Positions 8,000 to 16,428 of a stretch of DNA of 35,957 nt are shown in pieces; positions within the stretch are counted from its first letter, which is position 1; each line of letters starts with the position of its first letter. A program made the position numbers and the translations under genes. The stretch comes from Acetobacteraceae bacterium. GTDB taxonomy: Bacteria; Pseudomonadota; Alphaproteobacteria; Acetobacterales; Acetobacteraceae. Location: assembly GCA_003506895.1 (NCBI GenBank), contig DNXO01000051.1:111266-147222 (forward strand), read 5' to 3'. The notes beneath the pieces are model-generated. The model ran no database searches, was not told the DNA's origin, and saw only the letters and a program-made list of their open reading frames with translations.

Positions 8000-8413
8000 T
8001 CAGGGCGCCGGGCCGGGCGGCCCCTTCAACTCGACGACGTTGCCTTCCGGGTCCGCCACGTAGATCGAGGGGCCTTGGCCCTCCGCCCCATAGCGCGACG
8101 CCACCGGGGCCGGATCGGCGCCATGCGCCTTCAGGTGCGCGATGATCGAGTCCGCATCGAACGGCTCCACCCGAAGGCAGAAATGGTCCAGGTTGCGGCC
8201 CTCGATCCCGGGGGCCGCGCCTCCTTTCTGTCCCAACGGCCCATCCACCGGTACCAGGTCGATCAGCGCGCTGCCCGCCCGGAGTTGGTAAAGCCCAAGA
8301 CTCTCCTGGATTTTCTCGACCGGGCATCCCAGCACGTCGGTGTAGAATGCCATCATCGCTTTCAGGTCCGTGACCCGCAGCACCAGGTGGTCAAGCCCAC
8401 CGATCGTCAGCAT
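8000..8413 (-). CDS. VOC-family (glyoxalase/bleomycin-resistance-like) protein
   Basis: A 137-residue single vicinal-oxygen-chelate domain. The N-terminal GLDHLVLRVTDLKAMMAFYTDVLG, the middle NLDHFCLRVEPFD and the C-terminal SIYVADPEGNVVELKGP are the standard VOC blocks. The probable metal ligands are H9, the second-repeat H of NLDHFC and the E of NVVELK. Relatives range from lactoylglutathione lyase to dioxygenases and antibiotic-binding proteins. The closest type by eye is the virulence-protein/YaeR-like small VOC group. The start at ATG 8413 is supported by GGAAGG upstream. The frame stays open further upstream but only as the mirror of aat. Confidence 0.88.
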   Translation of the reverse strand: MLTIGGLDHLVLRVTDLKAMMAFYTDVLGCPVEKIQESLGLYQLRAGSALIDLVPVDGPLGQKGGAAPGIEGRNLDHFCLRVEPFDADSIIAHLKAHGADPAPVASRYGAEGQGPSIYVADPEGNVVELKGPPGPAP

Positions 8414-8458
8414 TGCTTCGCCCTTCCAATCCGCCGTCCCACACCGCACAATACCATC

Positions 8459-9124
8459 ATGTCCAGACGCTCCATGGAAGTCACGACGGACCTTGTGCTT
8501 CGCGCCTACCGGCACGGTCTTTTCCCGATGGCGGAAGGGCGGGCGGGCGAAAAGCTGTTCTGGCTGGACCCGATCAAGCGCGGCGTGCTGCCGCTGGATG
8601 GCTTCCATCTCTCCCGCCGCCTGCTGCGCACCGTTTTGTCCGGCCCCTATACCGTTACCGCCGACCGCAACTTCGCCGGTACCATCGCCGGCTGCGCCAC
8701 ACCCGTCCCCGATCGTGCCGATACCTGGATCAATCCGCAGATCGAGCAATTGTTCACCGAACTCTTCCGCATGGGATACGCCCACTCGGTCGAAACCTGG
8801 CAGGACGGCACTCTGGTCGGCGGCCTCTATGGCGTCGCACTCGGGGGGGCGTTCTTTGGCGAGAGCATGTTCAGCTTCGCCCGCGATGCGTCCAAGGTGG
8901 CGTTGGTGCATCTGGTGGCCCGTCTACGGCTGGGCGGGTTCAAGCTGCTGGATACCCAGTTCGTCACCGATCATCTGTTGCAGTTCGGGGCGACGGAAAT
9001 CCCGCGCGACCTCTACAAACAGCAGCTCGCCGCCGCGGTCGATGAACCCGCTGTCTGGCTGACTGACCCGAACGAGGAAAGTTTGGCCGAGGCATTCCGC
9101 TGCCTCGCGCGACGTACTACGTAG
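8459..9124 (+). CDS. aat: Leucyl/phenylalanyl-tRNA-protein transferase
   Basis: A 221-residue cytosolic transferase that adds Leu or Phe from aminoacyl-tRNA to N-terminal Arg or Lys of proteins, marking them for ClpS/ClpAP degradation. The family blocks are clear: LRAYRHGLFPM near the N-terminus, FWLDPIKRGVLPL, then FGESMFSFARDASKVALVHL and LLDTQFVTDHL. In many members the second motif continues with R after SMFS; here it is F. The ATG at 8459 was chosen, with an in-frame ATG five codons later as an alternative. It diverges from the VOC gene and overlaps the convergent membrane-protein gene by 8 bases. Confidence 0.95.
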   Translation: MSRRSMEVTTDLVLRAYRHGLFPMAEGRAGEKLFWLDPIKRGVLPLDGFHLSRRLLRTVLSGPYTVTADRNFAGTIAGCATPVPDRADTWINPQIEQLFTELFRMGYAHSVETWQDGTLVGGLYGVALGGAFFGESMFSFARDASKVALVHLVARLRLGGFKLLDTQFVTDHLLQFGATEIPRDLYKQQLAAAVDEPAVWLTDPNEESLAEAFRCLARRTT

Positions 9125-9611
9125 CTGGGGCCAACGATGCCCATCCGCGTCGCAGCGGCGGCCGCTCCGCACAAGCCCCCAGGTAAAGGGCGAACGCGGC
9201 ACAGACCAGCATGGCCAGATCGGCCAGGTCGGCGGGAGCAGGCGAACGAAACTGCGCCAAGCGTGCCGCCAACATCAGTAGCACAATCGCCCGGTGCGGT
9301 CGCATCACCTGCCGCAGCGGGTTGGCCTGCTTGCTACTCGCCCGCCGGAACAGCGTTCGTAGGCTGATCAGGGCGATCAATCCCAGCAAAAGCGTAGCCA
9401 TATCCAGAAATGCCGTTGCCGCATCCCATGCCGCAACGGCATCGGACAGGCCCCACGCGCGGGAAACGATCCACGAAAGAGAGGCGACGTCGATACAAAA
9501 GCACGCCGCGGCGGCGCGGCCGAATCCCAACCGATGGGACATCAGATCGGAGGCCGGCTGAAACAGACGCTCGATCAGCATGTCGTCAAGCGGGGCGAAC
9601 GTCTTTCGCAT
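9117..9611 (-). CDS. Hypothetical membrane protein, four likely helices
   Basis: A 164-residue protein of no family I recognise. Hydrophobic segments at about 33-50, 67-86, 107-120 and 128-147 suggest three or four membrane passes with short loops rich in arginine. The segment QVMRPHRAIVLLMLAARLAQ sits between the second and third. GAAGGTGG precedes the ATG at 9611. The end overlaps the convergent aat gene by 8 bases, which fits a real compact gene rather than a chance frame. Function unknown. Confidence 0.7.
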   Translation of the reverse strand: MRKTFAPLDDMLIERLFQPASDLMSHRLGFGRAAAACFCIDVASLSWIVSRAWGLSDAVAAWDAATAFLDMATLLLGLIALISLRTLFRRASSKQANPLRQVMRPHRAIVLLMLAARLAQFRSPAPADLADLAMLVCAAFALYLGACAERPPLRRGWASLAPAT

Positions 9612-9636
9612 CCTTGGCCACCTTCACGGGAACGTG

Positions 9637-9654
9637 ACCGTAGGACGGTTTTTT
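9637..9654 (+). terminator. Short stem followed by six T
   Basis: ACCGT (9637-9641) and ACGGT (9645-9649) form a five-base-pair stem with loop AGG, running into TTTTTT (9649-9654). The shape is that of a weak rho-independent terminator on the plus strand, but the nearest plus gene (aat) ended more than 500 bases earlier. It lies just upstream of the minus-strand membrane protein, so it may equally be chance in a promoter region. Confidence 0.25.
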
Positions 9655-9673
9655 GGGCCGAATGTCAAGAAAA

Positions 9674-10228
9674 TCAGAATAAATGCGTTGCGACACCCAA
9701 TGACATCGCCGCCGCCGCGCCGCCGACGGCCGCTGCACCGATCGTCAGCGCCTTGATTCGCGTTATCACCGACACCGACGCCAGGACGATCGCGATCTCC
9801 AGGCCTCCAACCGCATATTCGTAGTTATGATACCGATGCGCGGCTTCGTCGCGTTCAGCCTCCTGCTCGTGCGCTTTCTCGGCGAGTTGTTTCATTCCAA
9901 CGCCCTTGGGGTCATCGCGCATCCGGGTAATATAGGCTTCGGCCTCCTTGATCCGGGTCTGAACGGCCGTATCCTGGGCGTTCGGCTGGCTGCTGAGCAT
10001 GGCGATTTCGATTTCCCGCACCGAGGCACGGAGGTTCCTTGCCTGATAGAACGCCCAATCATCGGACAGCGCGATATGGTTGGTCAGATAGGCATTCTGG
10101 GAGGATTTGCCGCCGATTTCGGTGAGTGCGAGGACGGCTGCAAGGACGGACACCGGCATCGCCACCCGCCGCGCCGACGGGTCGGAGTGATGGGCATGTT
10201 CCTCGATCGTTTCATGGGCCCGCTCCAT
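9674..10228 (-). CDS. DUF4337-family membrane protein
   Basis: A 184-residue protein resembling the DUF4337 family. It begins MERAHETIEEHAHH, a typical start for the family. A first hydrophobic helix is at about 23-38 and includes the LTEIGGKSSQNA segment. A long charged, probably coiled-coil part with KEAEAYITRM and EKAHEQEAERDEA spans about 65-132. Two C-terminal membrane helices lie at about 140-156 and 161-180. Function of the family is unknown. The start was placed at ATG 10228 by family likeness, although the ribosome site is weak. The same frame stays open far upstream, beyond the msrA start, without family similarity. Confidence 0.8.
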   Translation of the reverse strand: MERAHETIEEHAHHSDPSARRVAMPVSVLAAVLALTEIGGKSSQNAYLTNHIALSDDWAFYQARNLRASVREIEIAMLSSQPNAQDTAVQTRIKEAEAYITRMRDDPKGVGMKQLAEKAHEQEAERDEAAHRYHNYEYAVGGLEIAIVLASVSVITRIKALTIGAAAVGGAAAAMSLGVATHLF

Positions 10229-10493
10229 CGACCCGTACAACTTGGTTGCTCCCGGGGGCGGTGGATCGCAACGACGCCATAGACCGGCGAGGGTGGCAAA
10301 TGAAACCGCTCCATAACGGTTCGATGGGCGGGCGTTAGGGGCGCCGGTGCCACGCGGCCAGCGCCCGGCTGGTTCTGGATGGGTCACGGCAACGGGCAAC
10401 ATCAAAACGACCGCGCCGCCAAAAATGGCCCCGAAGGTGTGACGGCGCGTGAAACGCCGTATATGCTCTCCTGATCGAGAGGGAGGCTGCGAC

Positions 10494-11048
10494 ATGGGCG
10501 CGACGCAAGAGACAGCGACGTTGGGCGGCGGGTGCTTCTGGTGCCTGGAGGCGGTGTTCAAGGAACTTCGGGGCGTAAGCTGGGTGATGTCCGGCTACGC
10601 CGCTGGCCATGTGGTCAATCCCAGCTATAAGGCGGTTTGCACCGGCAGGACGGGACATGCCGAGGTCGTGCAGGTGAAGTTCGATCCGGCCGAACTGGCC
10701 TACGCCGATCTGCTGCGGGTGTTTTTCACCATTCACGATCCCACCACCCAGGACCGCCAGGGCAATGATGTTGGGCCGCAGTATCGCTCGATCATCCTGA
10801 CGCATTCGGACGCGCAGGCCGAAACGGCGAAGGCGGTCATGCAAGAGATCGCCGACGCCAAAATCTGGCCAGGGAAGCTGGTGACTCAGGTTGAGCCGCT
10901 GACGGTGTTCTATGAGGCAGAACCCGAACATCATGATTACTTCGCCCGCAACCCCTGGAGCGGGTATTGTCAGGTGGTTGTGGCGCCAAAAGTGGTGAAG
11001 TTCCGCAAGCACTTCGCCGACCGGGTCAAGCGTACCGCGGCGGAATAG
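10494..11048 (+). CDS. msrA: Peptide methionine-S-sulfoxide reductase
   Basis: A 184-residue MsrA that reduces the S-epimer of methionine sulfoxide in oxidised proteins. The active-site motif GCFWC lies at 13-17, with catalytic C14. The family GYAAGH, HAEVVQVKFDP, RSIIL and the C-terminal PWSGYC (recycling cysteine C159) are present. EAEPEHHDYF is the usual substrate-site block. The start at ATG 10494 is supported by GAGAGGGAGG about ten bases upstream. It is divergent from the DUF4337 gene and convergent with panC, with a perfect hairpin after the stop. Confidence 0.97.
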   Translation: MGATQETATLGGGCFWCLEAVFKELRGVSWVMSGYAAGHVVNPSYKAVCTGRTGHAEVVQVKFDPAELAYADLLRVFFTIHDPTTQDRQGNDVGPQYRSIILTHSDAQAETAKAVMQEIADAKIWPGKLVTQVEPLTVFYEAEPEHHDYFARNPWSGYCQVVVAPKVVKFRKHFADRVKRTAAE

Positions 11049-11062
11049 TTTCAAGGCTTTTT

Positions 11063-11087
11063 CCCGTCGTGGCCCCGCCACGACGGG
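11063..11087. terminator. Perfect hairpin between msrA and panC
   Basis: CCCGTCGTGGC (11063-11073) and GCCACGACGGG (11077-11087) make an 11-base-pair perfect stem with loop CCC. It lies between the convergent stops of msrA (11048) and panC (11108). TTTTT precedes it on the plus strand, but no T-run follows it on either strand, so it is a terminator by position and strength rather than by the classical pattern. Confidence 0.65.
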
Positions 11088-11107
11088 CGAGCGCCCCGAG
11101 AGCGCCG

Positions 11108-11941
11108 TCAGATCCCGACGTTATCCAACAACCGTACCGATCCAAGCCGCGCGGCCGCGATCAGCCGGGCATCCGGTCGCAGCGTATCGATGGGCACCAA
11201 GCCGGCCCCTTCGACCAGAGCCAGATAATCGACCTCGAATCCGCTCCGCTCCAACGAGTCCCGGGCCGCGGAGATCACGTCCGCAGCCGGCCCGCCGGCG
11301 GCCAATGCCCCGGCAACCTCTGTCAGCGTCGCATAGAGCGTCGGCGCCACCGCACGCTCCTCGGGTGACAGGAACCGGTTTCGGGACGACATCGCCAGCC
11401 CGTCCGGCTCCCGCACCGTCTCCACGCCGACGATTTCCAGCGGCAGCAGCAGATCGGCGACCATCCGCTTTACCACCTGCAACTGCTGCCAGTCTTTTTC
11501 TCCGAAATACGCCCGGTCCGGCCGCACCTGCCCGAACAGTTTCGCGCAGACCGTCGCAACGCCGCGAAAATGCCCCGGACGAGCCTCACCCTCCCATCGT
11601 TCGGAGGGGCCGCCGACCACCACCGTTGTTGCCTCACCGGCGGGGTACATCGTCGCCACGTCAGGCAACCACGCCAGGGCGCAGCCCTCGGCTTCCAGCG
11701 CCGCGAGGTCGCCCTCTTCATCACGGGGATACCGCGACAGATCTTCATTGGCCGCGAACTGCAACGGGTTGACGAAGATCGAGGCCACTACCGCCGCGCC
11801 TGACACGACGCCGGTTCGTACCAACGTCCGGTGGCCCTCATGCAGCGCGCCCATCGTCGGCACCAAGGCCAGCGCGTCGGACGAACGGCGTAAGCGCGCG
11901 CAAGCGTCGCGCAGATCGGGAAGGGTGCGGGCAATGAACAT
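11108..11941 (-). CDS. panC: Pantothenate synthetase (pantoate-beta-alanine ligase)
   Basis: A 277-residue enzyme that joins pantoate and beta-alanine with ATP to make pantothenate, the CoA precursor. The nucleotide motif PTMGALHEGH is at 28-37, GEKDWQQL at 147-154 and SSRNR at 185-189, all in the expected order. SIFVNPLQF (54-62) is the pantoate-site block. Length is normal for the family. It is divergent from the SDR gene, with about 65 bases between starts. panB is not seen in the window. Confidence 0.97.
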   Translation of the reverse strand: MFIARTLPDLRDACARLRRSSDALALVPTMGALHEGHRTLVRTGVVSGAAVVASIFVNPLQFAANEDLSRYPRDEEGDLAALEAEGCALAWLPDVATMYPAGEATTVVVGGPSERWEGEARPGHFRGVATVCAKLFGQVRPDRAYFGEKDWQQLQVVKRMVADLLLPLEIVGVETVREPDGLAMSSRNRFLSPEERAVAPTLYATLTEVAGALAAGGPAADVISAARDSLERSGFEVDYLALVEGAGLVPIDTLRPDARLIAAARLGSVRLLDNVGI

Positions 11942-12007
11942 GCCGCGGACCTTGGTTCAATCGCGCGAAACGAGCAACATGCTTCGTCACCCGAGGAGGT
12001 ATGCGCG

Positions 12008-12754
12008 ATGAAACTTCAGAACCAGATTGCCCTGATCACCGGCGGATCTCGTGGAATCGGCCGGGCGACCGCCCTGCTGTTCGCCCGGGAAGGCGCGGAT
12101 ATCGCCTTCTGCCATCTGAACGACGACGCCCAGGCGGACGCCACCGCCGCCGACATCCGCGCGCTGGGTCGCCGCGCGATGCATCGTTCGCTCGACGTCG
12201 CCGACATCGCCGCGACCAAGGATTTCGCCGCCGAGGTGGCCGCCACATTTGGCCCGATCGACATCTTGTTCAACAACGCCGGCATGAACATCCGCAAGCC
12301 GTTCCCCGACTATACCGAGGCGGATTTCGACCGCATCGTCGCGGTGCATCTGAAGGGCATGTTCTTCATGGCGCAGGCGGTCTATCCGGCCATGGTCGCG
12401 CGCGGCAAAGGGTGCATCATCAACATTGCCTCCCAGCGCGGGTTGAAGGGCGCGGTCAATTCCGCTCCATACTCGGCGGTCAAGGCCGGCATCATCGGCC
12501 TGACCCGGTCCCTGTCGTGGGAGGCTGCCCCCAAAGGCGTCCGTGTCAACGCCATCGCCCCCGGCCCGATCGACACGGACCTGACCGCGACGATGGACAC
12601 GGCCGATCGCAAGGCCTTCATCGACTCGCTGCCCGCCGGCCGGTTTGGCCGTCCGGAGGAGATCGCCGCGACCGCCCTGCTGCTTGCCGGGCCGGACGGT
12701 GGTTTCTATGTCGGGGCCACGCTGTCCCCGAACGGCGGCGATGTGATGCATTGA
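12008..12754 (+). CDS. SDR-family NAD(P)-dependent oxidoreductase
   Basis: A 248-residue classical short-chain dehydrogenase, FabG-like. The cofactor motif TGGSRGIG is at 11-18, NNAG at 89-92 and the catalytic set S142, Y155, K159 (YSAVK). PGPIDTDL follows, as is usual. The acidic or basic residue after the second strand is not decisive for NAD versus NADP. GAGGAGGT at 11993-12000 sets the start at ATG 12008, not at the out-of-frame ATG 12001. The substrate is unknown; such proteins oxidise sugars, steroids or hydroxyacyl groups. Confidence 0.93.
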   Translation: MKLQNQIALITGGSRGIGRATALLFAREGADIAFCHLNDDAQADATAADIRALGRRAMHRSLDVADIAATKDFAAEVAATFGPIDILFNNAGMNIRKPFPDYTEADFDRIVAVHLKGMFFMAQAVYPAMVARGKGCIINIASQRGLKGAVNSAPYSAVKAGIIGLTRSLSWEAAPKGVRVNAIAPGPIDTDLTATMDTADRKAFIDSLPAGRFGRPEEIAATALLLAGPDGGFYVGATLSPNGGDVMH

Positions 12755-12823
12755 GCAGGTTTAACCCCGCCACGGACTTTCCCGTACTGTCAAACCGGAC
12801 CGGCATCGGCTAATCCACACGTC

Positions 12824-14512
12824 ATGTCAGAGGCAGATCCTACCAAGGCAGCCGCGAGATCGTGGCTGCGTAAAGAACAGCGCGCCGGTAGCCGAGCGGC
12901 CCGTCCCGTCCTGATATGGCATGTGTTGGGGGCCTTCGCGGGCATTGGCCAGGCTTTTGCCGCCGCCTCGGTCCTGGCTGCCGCGTTCGCCGGCTCGATC
13001 CCTCAGGCTCCGGCCTTGACGGCGTTCGGTGTGCTGGCGCTGCTACGCACCGGTATCTCCTACCTGACCGAACGGGCCGCGTTCGCCGCCGGGGCGTCCG
13101 CCCGCCGCCGCCTCCGCAGCGATGCCCTGTCCCGCCTGCTGCACGCCGGTCCATCGATGCTGAGGGGCCGTCATTCGGGCGATCTGGCAACGATCGTGGT
13201 GGACAAGATCGAGGCATTGGACGGGCTTTTCTCCCGCTATGTGCCGGCCGCGACCTTCGCCATGGTCGGCCCCTCCGTGGTCTTGCTGGCCGTTCTCTAT
13301 GCCGACCCGTGGGCGGCGCTGCTGCTGCTGGGCTGTGGCCTACTGGTCCCGGTCGGCATGGCCATCGCCGGTATCGGGGCGGCCGCCGCGTCCCGTAACC
13401 AGTTCCTGGCGATGGCCCGTTTGCAGGCCCGGTTCCTCGATCGGGTTCGCGGCATCGCGACCATCGTGCTTTACGGGCGCGCCGAGGACGAAGCGCGCGC
13501 GCTTGCTAATGCGGCCGACGATCTGCGGGTCCGCACCATGCGCGTTCTGCGGGTTGCGTTCCTGTCCTCGGTTGTTCTCGACCTGGCCGCCGCGCTGGCG
13601 ATGGTTGTCCTGGCGATCCACTATTTCGGCCTCCTGCGCGCCGACGGCACCGCCGGCATCCTGTGGCCCGCCTTGGCCGTGCTGCTGCTGACACCGGAAT
13701 TCTTTGCCCCGCTCCGCACGTTCTCCGCTGCCTATCAAGACCGGTTGCACGCCACCGGCGCCGCTGAATCGCTGATCGACCTGCCGCCCTTGCCGGAACC
13801 TGTCCCCGCGCGGGAGATCCGGACGGTCGCCGCGCAGGGCGTAACTGTCATCTTCGACAATGTCCGGCTGACCTGGGACTCATCCCGAGGCCCCGCCCTG
13901 GATGGCCTGTCGTTCAAGGCCGCCGCCGGCGAAACCCTGGTGCTGGCCGGCCCATCCGGCGCCGGCAAATCATCGGTGATCGAGATCCTGCTTGGCTTTG
14001 TCCGCCCCGACAGCGGCCGGGTCACGATCAACGGCGCCGACATCACCGATCTTGTACCGCAAGCCTTGTCCCGGCTGACTGGCTGGATAGGCCAGCGCCC
14101 GGTGCTGTTCGCCGGCTCGATCCGTGACAATATCCTGTTCGCCCGCCCCGAAGCCTCCCCCGAGGAAGTCGCCGCGGCCGCGACCGCCGCCCGTCTGGAC
14201 CAGTTCACCGCCGGCTTGCCGGCCGGACTCGACACCCTGATCGGCGAAGGTGGCTACGGCCTGTCCGGCGGTCAGGCGCAACGCGTCGCGATCGCCCGAG
14301 CGTATTTGAAGAACGCGCCGTTGCTGCTGCTGGATGAACCGACGGCGCATCTTGATCCGGCCACCGAACAAGAGGTCCTGGACAGTCTGCGCCGCCTCGC
14401 TTTGGGCCGGACGGTGATCCTGGCGAGCCACTCCTCCGCGGCCCACGGCTTTGGCGGACGGCGGCTCGATCTACGAGACGGTAAACTGGTGGCCGCGCGA
14501 GGTGTGGCATGA
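12824..14512 (+). CDS. cydD: Heterodimeric ABC exporter subunit CydD
   Basis: A 562-residue half-transporter, a six-helix membrane domain (about 25-315) followed by an ATPase. Walker A is GPSGAGKS (376-383), the signature LSGGQ (480-484) and Walker B LLLLDE (500-505). CydDC exports cysteine and glutathione to the periplasm and is needed to assemble cytochrome bd and c-type cytochromes. The identity rests on the tandem with a second half-transporter starting at the overlapping ATGA and on CydD-like blocks such as GPSVVLLAVLY and LTPEFFAPLR. The start codon has no strong ribosome site. cydAB are not in the window, so they must be elsewhere if the function is bd assembly. Confidence 0.9.
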   Translation: MSEADPTKAAARSWLRKEQRAGSRAARPVLIWHVLGAFAGIGQAFAAASVLAAAFAGSIPQAPALTAFGVLALLRTGISYLTERAAFAAGASARRRLRSDALSRLLHAGPSMLRGRHSGDLATIVVDKIEALDGLFSRYVPAATFAMVGPSVVLLAVLYADPWAALLLLGCGLLVPVGMAIAGIGAAAASRNQFLAMARLQARFLDRVRGIATIVLYGRAEDEARALANAADDLRVRTMRVLRVAFLSSVVLDLAAALAMVVLAIHYFGLLRADGTAGILWPALAVLLLTPEFFAPLRTFSAAYQDRLHATGAAESLIDLPPLPEPVPAREIRTVAAQGVTVIFDNVRLTWDSSRGPALDGLSFKAAAGETLVLAGPSGAGKSSVIEILLGFVRPDSGRVTINGADITDLVPQALSRLTGWIGQRPVLFAGSIRDNILFARPEASPEEVAAAATAARLDQFTAGLPAGLDTLIGEGGYGLSGGQAQRVAIARAYLKNAPLLLLDEPTAHLDPATEQEVLDSLRRLALGRTVILASHSSAAHGFGGRRLDLRDGKLVAARGVA

Positions 14513-16140
14513 CCGGACCACTGTTTCGTGTCATCGGTCTGTGGGGCCGCCAGACCGGCTGGCTGTTCTTCGGATTGGTGATGTCGCTCGCCGCGTTGAT
14601 CGCGGGTGTCGGCTTGATGACCGTGTCCGGCCTGACCATTGGCGCAGCTATCCTGGCGGGCTCGTTGGCCGTACCCGCGATCCTGCGCGGTTTTGGTGCT
14701 TCCCGCGTCGTGCTGCGGTATCTGGAGCGGCTGGTTACACATGGCGCGACGTTCCGGGCGTTGGCCGACATGCGGGTGTGGTTCTTCGGCCGCCTTGCCG
14801 GCACCTCCGCCGGTGGCCTTGGATTCCGCCAGGCTGGTGATGTGCTGTCCCGTCTGGTTGGGGACATCGAGGCGCTGGACGGCCTGTATCTTCGCATCCT
14901 GCTGCCATTGGCGGGCGCCGTCCTGCTGCTGCCTGTCCTGGTCCTGCTGATCGGCCACTGGTCCCCGGCCCTGGGCACCGAGGTCGGCGCTCTGTTTGTT
15001 GCCGCTGCCTTTGTGCTGCCCTGGCTGGCCGCCCGCGCCTCTGGATCGGCCGGCAGCGGGCTTGCCAAGGAAGCGGGCGCCCTGCGCGTCGCCGCGCTCG
15101 ATGCGCTGACAGGTTTACGCGAAGTCCGCGCCTTTGCCGCCGAAGGCCGCATGATCGCCGCCGTTCAGGCGAAAGAAGCGGCACTTCTTTCCGCCCAGCA
15201 AACCATGGCCAGCCGTACGGCGATGGCCGGCGCCGCGTCTTTCCTGTGTGCCCAGATCGCCGTGCTGGCGGTTCTGATCGATGCCGGCACCCGCCCGGCG
15301 GTTGCCATCGCCGCCGCGTTCCTGGTGATCGCCGCATTCGAAGCGATTGGTGGCCTACCGCGAGCTGGCGCGTTGGCCGGTCATGCCTCCGCCGCGGCCA
15401 AGCGTGTGCTGGAGGCCGCGGACGCCCCGGTTCCGGTGCCCGATCCCGCCGACCCGGTCGCGATGCCCACCGGGACGACGTTGCGGTTCGAAGGGGTGGA
15501 ATTCCGCTGGCAAACGGATCGTCCGGCGGTGTTCGACGGCTTGACCCTGGAAGTCCCGCAGGGCGCCCGTGTCGCTCTGCTGGGGCCCTCCGGCGCCGGA
15601 AAATCGACCCTGGCGGCGCTGGCGCTGAAAGTCGTCGCGCCGCGATCCGGCCAGATCAGGCTGGGTGGTGTGGACATCGCGACGCTGCCGGCCGCCCTGG
15701 TTCGTGCCCGGATCGGCTGGCTTGGACAGACGACGCATCTGTTCGACGACACCATACGTGCCAATTTGCTGCTGGCCCGTCCCGACGCCGATGAGGCCGC
15801 CCTTTGGGCCGCGTTGGACGCCGCCCGTATCGGCGACATGGTTCGCGCCTTGCCGGACCGCCTGGATACCTGGGTTGGCGAAGGCGGCACGCGATTCTCT
15901 GGCGGGCAGGGAAGGCGGCTCGCCCTGGCTCGGGCGCTGTTGTCGCCGGCGCCGGTCCTGATCCTGGATGAGCCGTGCGCGGGCCTGGATGCGGAAACCG
16001 AACGGTCGTTCCTGGAAACACTCAACGATACGGCAGCGGGCCGCACGGTGATCCTGATCACACATCGCCTGACCGGGGTGGAGAAATTGGACCGCATCTT
16101 CCGTCTGTCCGGCGGGCGGGCTGTCGCCGCGGCGGGATAG
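14509..16140 (+). CDS. cydC: Heterodimeric ABC exporter subunit CydC
   Basis: A 543-residue partner half-transporter. Its start overlaps the cydD stop in ATGA (14509-14512), which indicates translational coupling. The membrane domain covers about 10-290, with the CydC-like RYLERLVTHGATFRAL segment. Walker A GPSGAGKST is at 359-367, the signature FSGGQ at 463-467 and Walker B VLILDE at 483-488, ending in an ITHR switch. The signature begins with F rather than L, a small deviation. It forms the thiol exporter with CydD. Confidence 0.92.
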   Translation: MTGPLFRVIGLWGRQTGWLFFGLVMSLAALIAGVGLMTVSGLTIGAAILAGSLAVPAILRGFGASRVVLRYLERLVTHGATFRALADMRVWFFGRLAGTSAGGLGFRQAGDVLSRLVGDIEALDGLYLRILLPLAGAVLLLPVLVLLIGHWSPALGTEVGALFVAAAFVLPWLAARASGSAGSGLAKEAGALRVAALDALTGLREVRAFAAEGRMIAAVQAKEAALLSAQQTMASRTAMAGAASFLCAQIAVLAVLIDAGTRPAVAIAAAFLVIAAFEAIGGLPRAGALAGHASAAAKRVLEAADAPVPVPDPADPVAMPTGTTLRFEGVEFRWQTDRPAVFDGLTLEVPQGARVALLGPSGAGKSTLAALALKVVAPRSGQIRLGGVDIATLPAALVRARIGWLGQTTHLFDDTIRANLLLARPDADEAALWAALDAARIGDMVRALPDRLDTWVGEGGTRFSGGQGRRLALARALLSPAPVLILDEPCAGLDAETERSFLETLNDTAAGRTVILITHRLTGVEKLDRIFRLSGGRAVAAAG

Positions 16141-16172
16141 TGGGCCTAATGTTACCCAATCGTAAGCCACCC

Positions 16173-16184
16173 GAATGACATAGC
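16173..16184 (+). promoter_or_regulatory. 12-base motif shared with 28169-28180
   Basis: GAATGACATAGC lies 38 bases upstream of the 45-residue ORF. The same twelve bases stand 26 bases upstream of the TPR lipoprotein at 28207. In both places a TCG(C/T)AAGC precedes within a few bases and ACCGC follows. A shared promoter or regulator site is possible; chance is not excluded. Confidence 0.25.
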
Positions 16185-16222
16185 ATGACCGCCCTAACGC
16201 AATCACACAGGGGCGCCGTGTA

Positions 16223-16360
16223 ATGAAATCGATCCGCATGACACCCTGCATCCCGGGCAATTCCCTGGAAGCCACCGCGATCGCGAAGTGGGAGGAGCAG
16301 TTGATCGCCGATCAGGACACGATCGAAATGATCGAGGAAACGGAACTCAAGCCGATATGA
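16223..16360 (+). CDS. Unrecognised 45-residue ORF downstream of cydC
   Basis: An ATG at 16223 opens a 45-codon frame ending in TGA at 16358. AGGGG lies nine bases before the ATG. About four fifths of third positions are G or C, like the real genes here. The product starts MKSIRMTPCIPGNSLEA and continues as a strongly acidic, probably helical segment rich in E, D and I. It has one cysteine, in TPCIPGN. It has no membrane helix, so it is not a CydX/CydY-type subunit of cytochrome bd. No family is recognised. It may be a true small protein, or the remnant of a larger gene. Confidence 0.45.
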   Translation: MKSIRMTPCIPGNSLEATAIAKWEEQLIADQDTIEMIEETELKPI

Positions 16361-16428
16361 GGATGCTGCTTAGGCTTTGACAGGTTGAACGGTTCGCGGG
16401 GACTTCCTGGCGTTCGAGGATCGGACCG

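Noticed and set aside
10229..10561. N-terminal extension of the DUF4337 frame into msrA
   Set aside because: The extension lacks family similarity and overlaps the msrA start on the other strand; family members start near MERAHET.
16223..16360. cydX-like subunit gene
   Set aside because: CydX-type proteins are single membrane helices; this peptide is acidic and hydrophilic.
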